The translations under genes and the position numbers were made by a program. The notes under the pieces are model-generated. The model searched no databases. It was not told where the DNA came from and saw only the letters and a program-made list of their open reading frames with translations. DNA of 46,810 nucleotides from an uncultured Clostridium sp. (lineage in GTDB: Bacteria; Bacillota; Clostridia; TANB77; CAG-508), in NCBI GenBank assembly GCA_900556135.1, contig USNR01000011.1, positions 1-46,810 of the forward strand. The letters run 5' to 3'. Positions within the stretch are counted from its first letter, which is position 1; the number at the start of each line of letters is the position of its first letter. This document shows positions 27,173-34,730 of the stretch, piece after piece.

Positions 27173-28102
27173 ATGTACGATGTTATTATTATAGGAGGAG
27201 GACCAGCTGGTGTTACAGCAGGTATCTATATAAAACGCGCTGGATTCAATGTTTTAATACTAACAAACGAAAATAGTTCACTACAAAAAACAGATAAGAT
27301 AGAAAACTACTATGGATTTGAAAATCCAATATCTGGAAAAGATTTATACAAAGATGGAATTAAACAAGCTGAAAGATTAGGAATAAATATTATAAAAAAG
27401 GAAGCTATAAGTATAAAATATTCAGAGACATATGATACAGAAGAAACACCTCAAAATTCCAATGACAGCCAAAATACTCCAAACTTTGAAATTATTACTG
27501 CAAATCAAGGAAAAAATGAAAAATATGAAACAAGATATGTAATTCTCGCAACTGGAGTTAATAGAATAAGTGCTAAAATAAAAGGAATAGAAAGGTTTGA
27601 AGGCAAAGGTGTAAGTTACTGTGCAGTATGTGATGCAGCTTTTTATAGAAACAAAGATGTTGCTGTGCTTGGAAACGGAAATTATGCAATAGGAGAAATA
27701 GAAGAATTACTTCCTATAGCAAAAAATGTAACAATGCTTACGAATGGAAAAGAACCAACAGAAAATAGAGACACAATTGATATTGACGAAAGAATAATAA
27801 AAGAAGTCAGAGGAGAAAATAAGATAGAAGAAGTCGCTTTTGAAGATGGAACTATGCGAAAAATAGATGGATTATTTGTAGCGCAAGGAACAGCTTCGAG
27901 CCTTGACTTTGCAAAAAAGATAGGTGCTAAGATAGAAAACAACAACATTGTAGTTGATGAAAATATGCAAACTACAGTAAACAACATTTACGCCTGTGGT
28001 GACTGTACAGGAGGAATATTACAAATATCAAAAGCAATATATGATGGCACAAAAGCAGGGCTAGCCATAATAAAAGAGTTGAGAAAAGAAAGGAGTATAT
28101 GA
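27173..28102 (+). CDS. trxB: Thioredoxin reductase-type flavoprotein, possibly ferredoxin-dependent
   Basis: FAD enzyme that reduces thioredoxin; the next gene is a thioredoxin. The FAD site IIGGGPAGVTAGIY is at the N-terminus. The redox pair CAVC (150-153) is in the usual place after GKGVSYC, and the closing FAD motif NNIYACGDCTGG is present. The NADPH-binding signature is missing. Where NADPH enzymes have GGGDSA and a later HRR, this one has GNGNYA (167-172) and TMLTNGK. Clostridia are known to have related reductases that take electrons from ferredoxin instead, so that is a fair inference. An extra acidic insert lies near residues 85-105. AGGAGAG precedes the ATG. Confidence 0.85.
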   Translation: MYDVIIIGGGPAGVTAGIYIKRAGFNVLILTNENSSLQKTDKIENYYGFENPISGKDLYKDGIKQAERLGINIIKKEAISIKYSETYDTEETPQNSNDSQNTPNFEIITANQGKNEKYETRYVILATGVNRISAKIKGIERFEGKGVSYCAVCDAAFYRNKDVAVLGNGNYAIGEIEELLPIAKNVTMLTNGKEPTENRDTIDIDERIIKEVRGENKIEEVAFEDGTMRKIDGLFVAQGTASSLDFAKKIGAKIENNNIVVDENMQTTVNNIYACGDCTGGILQISKAIYDGTKAGLAIIKELRKERSI

Positions 28103-28159
28103 TATTAGTTAAATAAATCATCAGACGTTTTATTTGGAATATATCATATAAAAAGAAAA

Positions 28160-28471
28160 ATGGAAATAATATTAACAAGTAAAAATTATGAATACGAGGT
28201 AGAAAATTCAGAGATACCAGTATTAATAGACTTTTGGGCAACATGGTGCGGACCATGCAGAACAATGACGCCAATAGTACAACAAATAGCAGAAGAAAAT
28301 GATGGTAAAATAAAAGTATGTAAAGTTGATATTGACAAAGAAAGAGACTTAGCTTCAAAATTTGAAATAATGAGTATACCTACATTTGTGGCTATAAAAG
28401 ATGGTAAAGTAATTGGAACATCAATAGGAGTACAAGAAAAAGAAGAAATTCTAAAAATGTTTGGAGATTAA
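28160..28471 (+). CDS. trxA: Thioredoxin
   Basis: Small cytoplasmic thiol-disulfide carrier, 103 aa. Active site WCGPC at 29-33 within DFWATWCGPCRTM, then the cis-Pro motif SIPTF and the ending VQEKEEILKMFG. It follows trxB by 57 nt and is probably read from the same message, giving a complete reductase-thioredoxin pair. The ribosome site is weak (AAAAGAAAA). After it comes a tRNA gene with its own promoter. Confidence 0.95.
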   Translation: MEIILTSKNYEYEVENSEIPVLIDFWATWCGPCRTMTPIVQQIAEENDGKIKVCKVDIDKERDLASKFEIMSIPTFVAIKDGKVIGTSIGVQEKEEILKMFGD

Positions 28472-28510
28472 ATTTTATATCAAAAATATAAAAAAATATT
28501 AAAATATACC

Positions 28511-28540
28511 TTGACAGAAAATAAGATGTTGTGGTATTAT
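28511..28540 (+). promoter_or_regulatory. Promoter of tRNA-Leu
   Basis: Consensus TTGACA (28511-28516), 18-nt spacer, TATTAT (28535-28540). A short inverted repeat TTAGCA/TGCTAA lies in the leader before the tRNA. Confidence 0.75.
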
Positions 28541-28570
28541 AAATAAGTGTTAGCACACAAATGCTAATAC

Positions 28571-28654
28571 GCGGATGTGGCGGAATTGGTAGACGCGCTG
28601 GTCTTAGGAACCAGTGTCAACGACGTGGGGGTTCGAGTCCCTTCATCCGCACCA
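28571..28654 (+). tRNA. tRNA-Leu (anticodon TAG)
   Basis: 84 nt, with the long variable arm typical of leucine tRNAs. The acceptor stem GCGGATG/CATCCGC pairs, the anticodon arm CTGGT-CTTAGGA-ACCAG gives TAG, the T-arm is GGGGGTTCGAGTCCC, and the CCA is encoded. Confidence 0.96.
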
Positions 28655-28662
28655 AACAATAA

Positions 28663-28708
28663 AAACCTTGTAAGTGTTGAAAAATCAATATTTTACAAGG
28701 TTTATTTT
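28663..28708 (+). terminator. Terminator after tRNA-Leu
   Basis: Perfect 11-bp stem AAACCTTGTAA / TTACAAGGTTT with a 19-nt loop, followed by ATTTTTA. Confidence 0.8.
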
Positions 28709-28773
28709 TATAAAAGTAATGCAGTAGAAATTTTGTTTTGTTTTAAATCTTTTTAGCTGTCGAGGAGTATAGT

Positions 28774-28802
28774 TTGATTTTTTTATGTAAATATGTTATA
28801 AT
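28774..28802 (+). promoter_or_regulatory. Promoter of the 78-aa orphan gene
   Basis: TTGATT (28774-28779), 17-nt spacer, TATAAT (28797-28802). The leader of about 80 nt contains a 9-bp stem TGATGTAAC/GTTGCATCA (28809-28817 with 28831-28839, one G-U pair). Confidence 0.65.
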
Positions 28803-28889
28803 CATATGTGATGTAACTCTTTATAACTCCGTTGCATCAGTAGGTATACACAATTTGAATATGGATTATTATCCAAGGAGGAAAAAATT

Positions 28890-29126
28890 ATGTTGGATAT
28901 CAAGACTGCAAGAATCGTTCGCGAGGCAATCAATGAGCATTTCTCTTCACCTAATATGGTAAGTTTGGAAGCAGTTTGCAGAATGCAGCCTGTTGTTCAG
29001 AATACCAGTGGTAGTGGTTATACTATCCTGGCTCTTCAGTTTGGAGACCTTACCATTCTGGTATGGGTTCAGTTTGATGAGGAGCAGGGGGTTATCGTAA
29101 GAAGCGTTAAGGCGCAGGCTTGGTAA
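28890..29126 (+). CDS. Small orphan protein, 78 aa, unknown, atypical codon use
   Basis: I do not recognise a family. It begins MLDIKTARIVREAINEHF (probably helical), then alternating beta-like stretches (GYTILALQFGDLTILVWVQF) and ends VRSVKAQAW. It looks like a compact alpha/beta domain without signal peptide or membrane helix. The ribosome site AAGGAGG is excellent, the promoter is near consensus, and a terminator follows directly, so it is a complete one-gene unit. Its codons (CTG, CAG, CGT, CGC, GGT, GTT) and higher GC stand out sharply from the AGA/CAA/TTA-rich neighbours. That suggests recent transfer or selection for high expression. Confidence 0.7.
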   Translation: MLDIKTARIVREAINEHFSSPNMVSLEAVCRMQPVVQNTSGSGYTILALQFGDLTILVWVQFDEEQGVIVRSVKAQAW

Positions 29127-29152
29127 TTGGCAAAAAAAAGAAAGTATTCTTT

Positions 29153-29180
29153 CTCTCACAGAAATGTGGGAGTTTTTTTA
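29153..29180 (+). terminator. Terminator of the 78-aa orphan gene
   Basis: 8-bp stem CTCTCACA / TGTGGGAG (one G-U pair) with a GAAA loop and seven Ts. Confidence 0.85.
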
Positions 29181-29419
29181 TTTAAATTTTTTCCTAACAA
29201 CACAATTAAAAATATAAATAAAGCAGTAAAAAGTTAATAATGGCGAAAGCACAAGAAAACATAAAACAAAAGGGATGCTTTGAAAGTCAAATATATGATG
29301 TATGCAGTTATAGATTAATAAAAACATTAGGTTGTCTAAAGATTCTAGGATATTAAGTTTTTTTTACGATAAAATAAAAAATTGGTAGAAATTTCTTACA
29401 TAAAAAGTACAAACAAACG
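29181..29419. other. Gene-free stretch upstream of the polymerase gene
   Basis: No convincing gene. A 38-codon open frame (29240-29356, MAKAQENIKQKGCF...) has no ribosome site and no family likeness, so it is probably chance or a decayed remnant. Confidence 0.4.
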
Positions 29420-29448
29420 TTTACAAAATTTAGTGACAATGCTATAAT
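29420..29448 (+). promoter_or_regulatory. Promoter of the Y-family polymerase operon
   Basis: TTTACA (29420-29425), 17-nt spacer, TATAAT (29443-29448). The palindrome AAACGTTT overlaps the -35. It does not match the Firmicute LexA box (GAAC-N4-GTTC). Confidence 0.65.
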
Positions 29449-29475
29449 AATTATAGTGAGTGTTGGAGGTGGAAT

Positions 29476-30972
29476 ATGCAAGATTTAGAGCAACATATTT
29501 ATATTGCAATAGACTTAAAGTCTTTTTATGCATCAGTAGAATGTAATGAACGCGGGTTAGATCCTCTAAAAACAAATTTAGTAGTTGCTGATAGTAGTAG
29601 AACAGAAAAAACAGTGTGTTTGGCAGTAACACCTTCTTTGAAACAATATGGAATATCAGGAAGAGCAAGACTGTTTGAAGTGGTACAAAGAGTAAAAGAA
29701 ATAAATATCGAGAGAAAGTTAAAGGCTCCAAACCAAACCTTTACAGGTTCAAGTTACGATGACGTTGCCCTAAAAAAGAATCCTGATTTGGAACTATCAT
29801 ATATAGTAGCACCACCACGTATGAAATATTATATGCAATATAGCACTAAAATATATAATATTTATCTTAAATGGTTTTCGGCGGAGGATATATATGTATA
29901 TTCCATTGATGAAGTTTTTATAGACGTAACACGATATTTGAAAACTTACAATATGAGGGCAAAAGAGTTGATAACGAAGGTTATTAAGGATGTTTATGAT
30001 AGTACGGGAATCACAGCTACAGGTGGAATGGGAACAAATCTTTATTTAGCAAAGATAGCTATGGATATTGTAGCAAAACACGCTAAACCAGATAAAAATG
30101 GAGTACGAATAGCAGGATTAGATGAAATGAGCTATAGAAAATTACTTTGGAATCATACTCCAATTACTGACTTTTGGAGAGTTGGAAGAGGGTATGCAAA
30201 AAAACTTGAAAAACATGGCATTTATACTATGGGAGACGTTGCAAGAACATCTGTTAATAATGAAGATTTATTATACAAACTATTTGGAATTAATGCAGAA
30301 TTATTGATTGACCATTCTTGGGGATACGAACCAGTCACGATTAAGAGCATAAAAGAATACAAACCATCTACTAATAGTATCAGTTCTGGTCAAGTTTTGC
30401 ATTGCCCATACAATTATGAAGATACAAAATTGATAGTAAAAGAGATGACAGAGCTTTTAACTTTAGATTTAGTTGAGAAAAATCTTGTAACAAATCAGAT
30501 AGTATTAACAATTGGGTATGATATTGAAAATGTAACAAGTGACAAAATTGGTTATAAAGGTGAAATAACAATAGATAGATATGGACGTAAAGTACCAAAA
30601 CATGCTCATGGAACAATCAATCTAGATCACCAAACATCATCAACTAAAATTATAATGGATTCAACCATGAAGTTATATGAAAGAATTATAGACAAAAACT
30701 TATTAGTTAGAAGAATAAATGTCACAGCTGAAAACGTAATAAATATGGAACAAGTGGAAGATAGTAAACCATTTGAACAAATTGATTTATTTACAGATTA
30801 CCACAAAAAGGAAGAAGAGGAAAAAGAAGAAAAAAAGGAGAGAGAGCTACAAAAAGTTGTAATTGAAATAAAAAATAAGTATGGAAAAAATGCTATTATT
30901 AAAGGGATGAATTTGCAGGATGCTGGGACAACAATTGATAGAAACAAACAAGTTGGAGGACACAAAGCATAG
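29476..30972 (+). CDS. Y-family DNA polymerase (UmuC/UvrX-like)
   Basis: Error-prone translesion DNA polymerase. The catalytic Asp13 lies in IAIDLKSFYASVE, with the FY steric-gate pair. YSIDEVFIDV (near 142-151) supplies the second Asp/Glu pair. Helix-hairpin-helix elements follow (FWRVGRGYAKKLEKHGI), then the little-finger domain and a charged coiled-coil tail (EEEEKEEKKERELQK). Length 498 aa fits the UmuC-like branch found in Firmicutes rather than short DinB. GGAGGTGG precedes the ATG. It is paired with a YolD-like gene 15 nt downstream, a common arrangement (UvrX-YolD) in this phylum, often on mobile or SOS-linked units; no LexA box is visible here. Confidence 0.93.
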   Translation: MQDLEQHIYIAIDLKSFYASVECNERGLDPLKTNLVVADSSRTEKTVCLAVTPSLKQYGISGRARLFEVVQRVKEINIERKLKAPNQTFTGSSYDDVALKKNPDLELSYIVAPPRMKYYMQYSTKIYNIYLKWFSAEDIYVYSIDEVFIDVTRYLKTYNMRAKELITKVIKDVYDSTGITATGGMGTNLYLAKIAMDIVAKHAKPDKNGVRIAGLDEMSYRKLLWNHTPITDFWRVGRGYAKKLEKHGIYTMGDVARTSVNNEDLLYKLFGINAELLIDHSWGYEPVTIKSIKEYKPSTNSISSGQVLHCPYNYEDTKLIVKEMTELLTLDLVEKNLVTNQIVLTIGYDIENVTSDKIGYKGEITIDRYGRKVPKHAHGTINLDHQTSSTKIIMDSTMKLYERIIDKNLLVRRINVTAENVINMEQVEDSKPFEQIDLFTDYHKKEEEEKEEKKERELQKVVIEIKNKYGKNAIIKGMNLQDAGTTIDRNKQVGGHKA

Positions 30973-30987
30973 AAGGGAGCTAATACT

Positions 30988-31392
30988 ATGAATAGAAATT
31001 ATGAAGATATTATAAATTTGCCACATCATATTTCCAAAACGAGACCACAAATGAGCTTAGAACAAAGGTCAGCTCAATTTGCTCCATTTGCAGCATTAGT
31101 TGGCTATGAAGATGAAATTGCAGAAACTGGACGATTAACCGTGAATAAAATAGAGCTAGATGAAGAAACCAAACAAATTCTAAATAGAAAACTACAAGAG
31201 ATTCTAGAAAATCTTGAAATACATCCTAAAGTAGCAATTACATATTTTGTTCCAGACAATAAAAAAAGTGGAGGGAAATACAGAACGGTAACAGGAAACG
31301 TTCTAAGTTTAAACACATATAAAAACAGTATAGTATTAACAGATAAAACAGAAATACAAATAAGCAAAATTATAAAGTTGGTGTTGGAATAA
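30988..31392 (+). CDS. YolD-like protein
   Basis: Small partner of the polymerase gene just before it. The family signature is clear: INLPHHISKTRPQMSLEQRSAQFAPFAAL at the N-terminus, a helical middle (IELDEETKQILNRKLQEIL) and a beta-rich end (YFVPDNKKSGGKYRTVTG). Length 134 aa is usual. AAGGGAG is upstream of the ATG. YolD proteins occur next to Y-family polymerases in many Firmicutes, but their exact action is not established; a regulatory or accessory role is the usual assumption. Confidence 0.85.
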   Translation: MNRNYEDIINLPHHISKTRPQMSLEQRSAQFAPFAALVGYEDEIAETGRLTVNKIELDEETKQILNRKLQEILENLEIHPKVAITYFVPDNKKSGGKYRTVTGNVLSLNTYKNSIVLTDKTEIQISKIIKLVLE

Positions 31393-31513
31393 TACAGTAT
31401 AAATCTTACAATAAATAAAAATGATTAAAAACAAAGGATATACTAGATAAATAAATATTGATGTGTTAAAATAGTAAAAGGAATTATCTAAATACAATAA
31501 TTGGAGGAAAAAA

Positions 31514-32101
31514 ATGGGACGATTTATGCAATCGGCAGTTAATGTAATTTGCTGTCGTTTCTTATATAGAGTGAGATATATAAATCTTGAACAAATAAAA
31601 AATACAAAAAGATGTATAATATGTCCAAATCATACAAGTATAATGGATCCATTCTTTATTTATCCGAAAACGAATAACTTATTTATAATGGCAAAATCGG
31701 AATTGTTCGAAAATAAATTGATTGCAAAGATATTTAAACATTATAATGTATTTCCAGTAGATAGAAAAAAAGTGGATGTTAAGAGCACATTAACAGCAGT
31801 TAATATCTTTGAGAACAATCCAGAAGTAGCACAATTTTTAATTTTCCCAGAAGGAAAGGTAATAAAGAAGGACGAGGAGATTGGAAAGGTTAGAAATGGA
31901 GCGATATTTGTAGCTGCAAAAGCAGAGGTGCCAATTATTCCAGTATATATATCTAGAAATGTGCATCTATTCAGAAAAGTAAGGGTTATATTTGGAGAGC
32001 CAATCAAAGTGGATAAGAATGTATTAAATGATAAAGAAAAGATAAAAGAGAAAAGCAAAGAGTTATTAGAAAATATTTATGAATTAAGTAATAGACAGTA
32101 A
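31514..32101 (+). CDS. 1-acyl-sn-glycerol-3-phosphate acyltransferase (PlsC family)
   Basis: Adds the second acyl chain in phospholipid synthesis at the membrane. The motif NHTSIMDPFF (block I, catalytic His and Asp) and FPEGKV (block III) are present, followed by GAIFVAAKAEVPIIPVYI (block IV). The protein is 195 aa, on the short side, with one hydrophobic N-terminal stretch. Block III lacks the Thr-Arg of the usual EGTRS, which occurs in other PlsC-like members. TTGGAGG lies before the ATG. A small unknown gene and the methyltransferase follow at short spacing. Confidence 0.9.
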   Translation: MGRFMQSAVNVICCRFLYRVRYINLEQIKNTKRCIICPNHTSIMDPFFIYPKTNNLFIMAKSELFENKLIAKIFKHYNVFPVDRKKVDVKSTLTAVNIFENNPEVAQFLIFPEGKVIKKDEEIGKVRNGAIFVAAKAEVPIIPVYISRNVHLFRKVRVIFGEPIKVDKNVLNDKEKIKEKSKELLENIYELSNRQ

Positions 32102-32122
32102 AGGAAAAGGTGAGAAGTTATT

Positions 32123-32287
32123 ATGAAAGAAAAAACATTTAAAGATTTAGGATTAGACGAAGGTGACAAGTATTTAAATAAGATTTCAACAGAGTATGAT
32201 TTAGGCGAATTTGATAGTATTCTAAGCAATAATGAAAATCAAGAAGAACTTGATAAAAAAATGAAGGAAATAAAGGACAAAATTTAA
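32123..32287 (+). CDS. Small acidic protein, 54 aa, unknown
   Basis: Short frame MKEKTFKDLGLDEGDKYLNK... ending in MKEIKDKI, rich in Asp/Glu/Lys and probably helical. AAGGTGAG upstream and its position between plsC and the methyltransferase (22 and 23 nt gaps) favour a real gene. No family recognised and no known function. Confidence 0.5.
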   Translation: MKEKTFKDLGLDEGDKYLNKISTEYDLGEFDSILSNNENQEELDKKMKEIKDKI

Positions 32288-32310
32288 ATTTGAATAAGAA
32301 GGATAAAATT

Positions 32311-33690
32311 ATGCAAGAAGTTCCAGTAGTAAAAAATGAAAAATATATTGTAGATATTATAGATAATGGATTTTCGGGTGAAGGAATAGCAAAGGTCAAT
32401 GGGTTTACAGTCTTTATTCCTAAAGCGATTAAAGGAGAAAAATGTGAAGTACTTATAGTAAAAGTACTTTCTTCGCATGCGTATGGAAAAATTTTAAATT
32501 TAATAAAAGAATCAGAAGAAAGAAAAAATCCAGATTGTACAACATATCAAAGATGTGGTGGTTGCGACTTAAGACATATGAAATATGAAAGTACATTGAA
32601 TTTAAAAAGAAACATAGTTCAAAATTTAATAAATAGAGGTTTAAAAGAAAAGCTTACTGTAGAACAAACTATAGGAATGAGCACACCATATAACTATAGA
32701 AATAAGGCTCAGTATCCAGTGGGGCTGGACAAAGATGGAAATCCAGTAATTGGAGTATTTGCAAAAATGTCTCACACAATAATACCGATAGAGGACTGCA
32801 AAATTCAAACAGAGATTTCGCAGAGAATTGCTAAAACAATATTAGAATTTATCAAAGAAAATAATATCGAAGTTTATAACGAGAAAACTGGAAATGGAAT
32901 ATTTAGACACATAGTAATTAAAGTAGGAAAATATACAGAAGAGATAATGTGTATTTTAGTACTAAATAAGACAGGATTTAGAGAAGAGCAAGAATTAGTA
33001 AAATTGCTAACTATGAAATTCCCAGAAATAAAAACGATAGTAAAAAACATAAATACTAAAAATACAAACGTAATCTTAGGAGAGAAAAATATAAATGTTT
33101 ATGGTAATGGATATATAGAAGACAAGCTTGGAGAATATGTTTTTAAAATATCACCAATGTCATTTTATCAGGTAAATCCAGTACAGGCAGAAGTATTGTA
33201 CAATACAGCGATAGAAGCAGCAAAACTGAATATTCAAGATATTTTGTTTGATTTGTATTGCGGAATTGGAACAATAGGAATTTTTGCTTCTAAATTTGTA
33301 AAAAAAGTGTATGGCATAGAGATTGTACCTCAGGCAATAGAAGATGCAAAAGAAAATGCAAAGATAAATAAAATAACAAATGCTGAATTTATAGTTGGAG
33401 ATGTGGAATTTGCATTTGATGAATTAGTAAACAAAAAGGAAATTAAGCCAACTGCAATAATAGTAGATCCACCAAGAAAAGGATTAGACGATAAAACAAT
33501 ACAAAACATATTAAAATTAAAAACAGAAAAAGTAGTATATGTAAGTTGTAACCCAGCGACGATGGTAAGAGACTTAGCAAAGATGAAAGAAAAATACAAA
33601 ATAGAGAAAATACAGCCCGTGGATATGTTTCCGTTTACAAGACACGTGGAGTGCGTAGCGGTGCTATCACTCGAAAATACGATACAATAG
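32311..33690 (+). CDS. rlmD: 23S rRNA (uracil-5-)-methyltransferase, RlmD/RumA type
   Basis: SAM-dependent enzyme methylating C5 of a uridine in 23S rRNA. ATG 32311 is favoured because AGAAGGA lies 7 nt upstream; a TTG at 32290 also exists. A TRAM RNA-binding domain covers about residues 5-60 (DNGFSGEGIAKVNGFTVFIP). Iron-sulfur cysteines follow in CTTYQRCGGCDLRH with a fourth Cys near EDCKI. The SAM site is DLYCGIGTIGIFA, then DPPRKG, and the catalytic Cys is in YVSCNPATMVRDL. Length 459 aa fits. In Firmicutes one such enzyme may modify two uridines (RlmCD). Confidence 0.93.
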   Translation: MQEVPVVKNEKYIVDIIDNGFSGEGIAKVNGFTVFIPKAIKGEKCEVLIVKVLSSHAYGKILNLIKESEERKNPDCTTYQRCGGCDLRHMKYESTLNLKRNIVQNLINRGLKEKLTVEQTIGMSTPYNYRNKAQYPVGLDKDGNPVIGVFAKMSHTIIPIEDCKIQTEISQRIAKTILEFIKENNIEVYNEKTGNGIFRHIVIKVGKYTEEIMCILVLNKTGFREEQELVKLLTMKFPEIKTIVKNINTKNTNVILGEKNINVYGNGYIEDKLGEYVFKISPMSFYQVNPVQAEVLYNTAIEAAKLNIQDILFDLYCGIGTIGIFASKFVKKVYGIEIVPQAIEDAKENAKINKITNAEFIVGDVEFAFDELVNKKEIKPTAIIVDPPRKGLDDKTIQNILKLKTEKVVYVSCNPATMVRDLAKMKEKYKIEKIQPVDMFPFTRHVECVAVLSLENTIQ

Positions 33691-33721
33691 TTGAGTTTAG
33701 TGCATTTGAATTCTGCTAGTT

Positions 33722-33847
33722 TTGAGAAAAAGGGCATATAATACATCTTCAAAAACAAAGGCAATAAAACTAGCAAAACAAGCATTAGAGATAAATCCTG
33801 AAAATATTGATGCCGAATGTTTTATTGCAGAATTTGAAGAAAATTAA
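33722..33847 (+). pseudogene. Fragment of a TPR-type protein
   Basis: About 41 codons from TTG 33722 to TAA 33847 read like the junction of a tetratricopeptide protein (AIKLAKQALEINPENIDAE). There is no ribosome site or upstream coding sequence, only a stop just before. It seems to be a leftover of a larger gene. The following 100 nt (to 33950) contain only a 28-codon frame without likeness. Confidence 0.5.
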
Positions 33848-33976
33848 ATAAAAAAATTATCAAAAATGGAAGCTATTATTATTACTGATTTAGTATATTT
33901 GCTAGGAAGTGTACCATCTTTTATAACATTTATGAAAATAGAATTAAAATAGACAAGCTATTTATCACAAAAAGCC
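33848..33976. other. Non-coding remnant before terminator
   Basis: Apart from the short frame MEAIIITDLVYLLG... (28 codons, no ribosome site), nothing recognisable lies between the TPR fragment and the terminator. Confidence 0.3.
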
Positions 33977-34006
33977 CACCTCTGGAATGTCCTGGAGGTG
34001 TTTTTT
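33977..34006 (+). terminator. Rho-independent terminator
   Basis: Stem CACCTC / GAGGTG extended by inner GGA/TCC pairing, then TTTTTT. It closes the rlmD transcription unit. Confidence 0.85.
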
Positions 34007-34145
34007 AGCACTATGAGTATCAAAATAATAATAAAAATAAAGCATATTAAGTCATAAAAGTAATAAATTGTAATAAGAAGGAAAATGTAAATTAAAATGC
34101 ATTTTTTTGAAAACAATTATTTCACTCAGAAAGGAATGGAAATTT

Positions 34146-34604
34146 ATGAACTTAGTAAAAATTTATTTAAAATCGATATTAACACCAGTAATTGTAGGAG
34201 GAATAGTTGGAGTAATTATATCTTGGACAATGGACTATACTTCTTTAATAAAGCCGTTTGGAGCTCCTCCAAGTATATTATTTCCAATTGTGTGGACGGT
34301 CTTATATATTCTTATGGGAATATCATATGGAATATTGAAATCAGAAGGCAAAAATAATAAAAAGATACAAATAATTTATTATACACAACTATTAGTAAAT
34401 TCACTATGGTCAATTATATTTTTTACATTAAAATGGAGATTGTTTGCCTTTATATGGATTATTATACTTATAATATTAGTTATAATAATGATATTTGAAT
34501 TTTATAGAAAAAACAAAATTTCAGGTCTTTTACAAATACCATATTTATTATGGATAATTTTTGCATCATACTTAAACATAGCTATTTATATACTAAATAA
34601 ATAA
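34146..34604 (+). CDS. TspO/MBR family membrane protein
   Basis: Five-helix membrane protein of the tryptophan-rich sensory protein/benzodiazepine-receptor family, which binds porphyrins and related ligands. The start MNLVKIYLKS is chosen because AAGGAATGGA lies upstream; 153 aa is then the usual length. Signature segments: PPSILFPIVWTVLYILMGIS, NSLWSIIFF and PYLLWIIFASYLNIAIYILN. The earlier in-frame ATG (34107) would add residues not seen in the family. The gene is alone between two terminators. Confidence 0.92.
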   Translation: MNLVKIYLKSILTPVIVGGIVGVIISWTMDYTSLIKPFGAPPSILFPIVWTVLYILMGISYGILKSEGKNNKKIQIIYYTQLLVNSLWSIIFFTLKWRLFAFIWIIILIILVIIMIFEFYRKNKISGLLQIPYLLWIIFASYLNIAIYILNK

Positions 34605-34620
34605 TAAATCTCGAAAATTT

Positions 34621-34671
34621 CAGCCTTTATTTTTTTATTGATAAAATTGTAAATAAAGGTTGATTATTTTT
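34621..34671 (+). terminator. Terminator after the TspO gene
   Basis: 12-bp stem CAGCCTTTATTT / AAATAAAGGTTG (34621-34632 with 34651-34662, one G-U pair), followed by ATTATTTTTT. Confidence 0.75.
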
Positions 34672-34688
34672 TACATAAATGATATTAT
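34660..34688 (+). promoter_or_regulatory. Promoter of the surface polysaccharide locus
   Basis: TTGATT (34660-34665), 17-nt spacer, TATTAT (34683-34688) with extended TGA. The seven genes that follow have gaps of at most about 50 nt and may all depend on it. Confidence 0.6.
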
Positions 34689-34730
34689 AAAGTCGAAAAA
34701 ACGAATAATAAATCGAAAAGAGGAAAAATA

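Noticed and set aside
28549..28567. TTAGCA...TGCTAA inverted repeat resembling a CIRCE heat-shock operator
   Set aside because: CIRCE needs TTAGCACTC-N9-GAGTGCTAA; here the arms are shorter, the spacer wrong and the downstream gene is a tRNA. More likely a small leader hairpin.
29240..29356. 38-codon open frame beginning MAKAQENIKQ
   Set aside because: No ribosome binding site, no family likeness and low complexity; not enough to call a gene.
29405..29448. Possible SOS (LexA) box at the Y-family polymerase promoter
   Set aside because: Only an AAACGTTT palindrome is present; no GAAC-N4-GTTC match.
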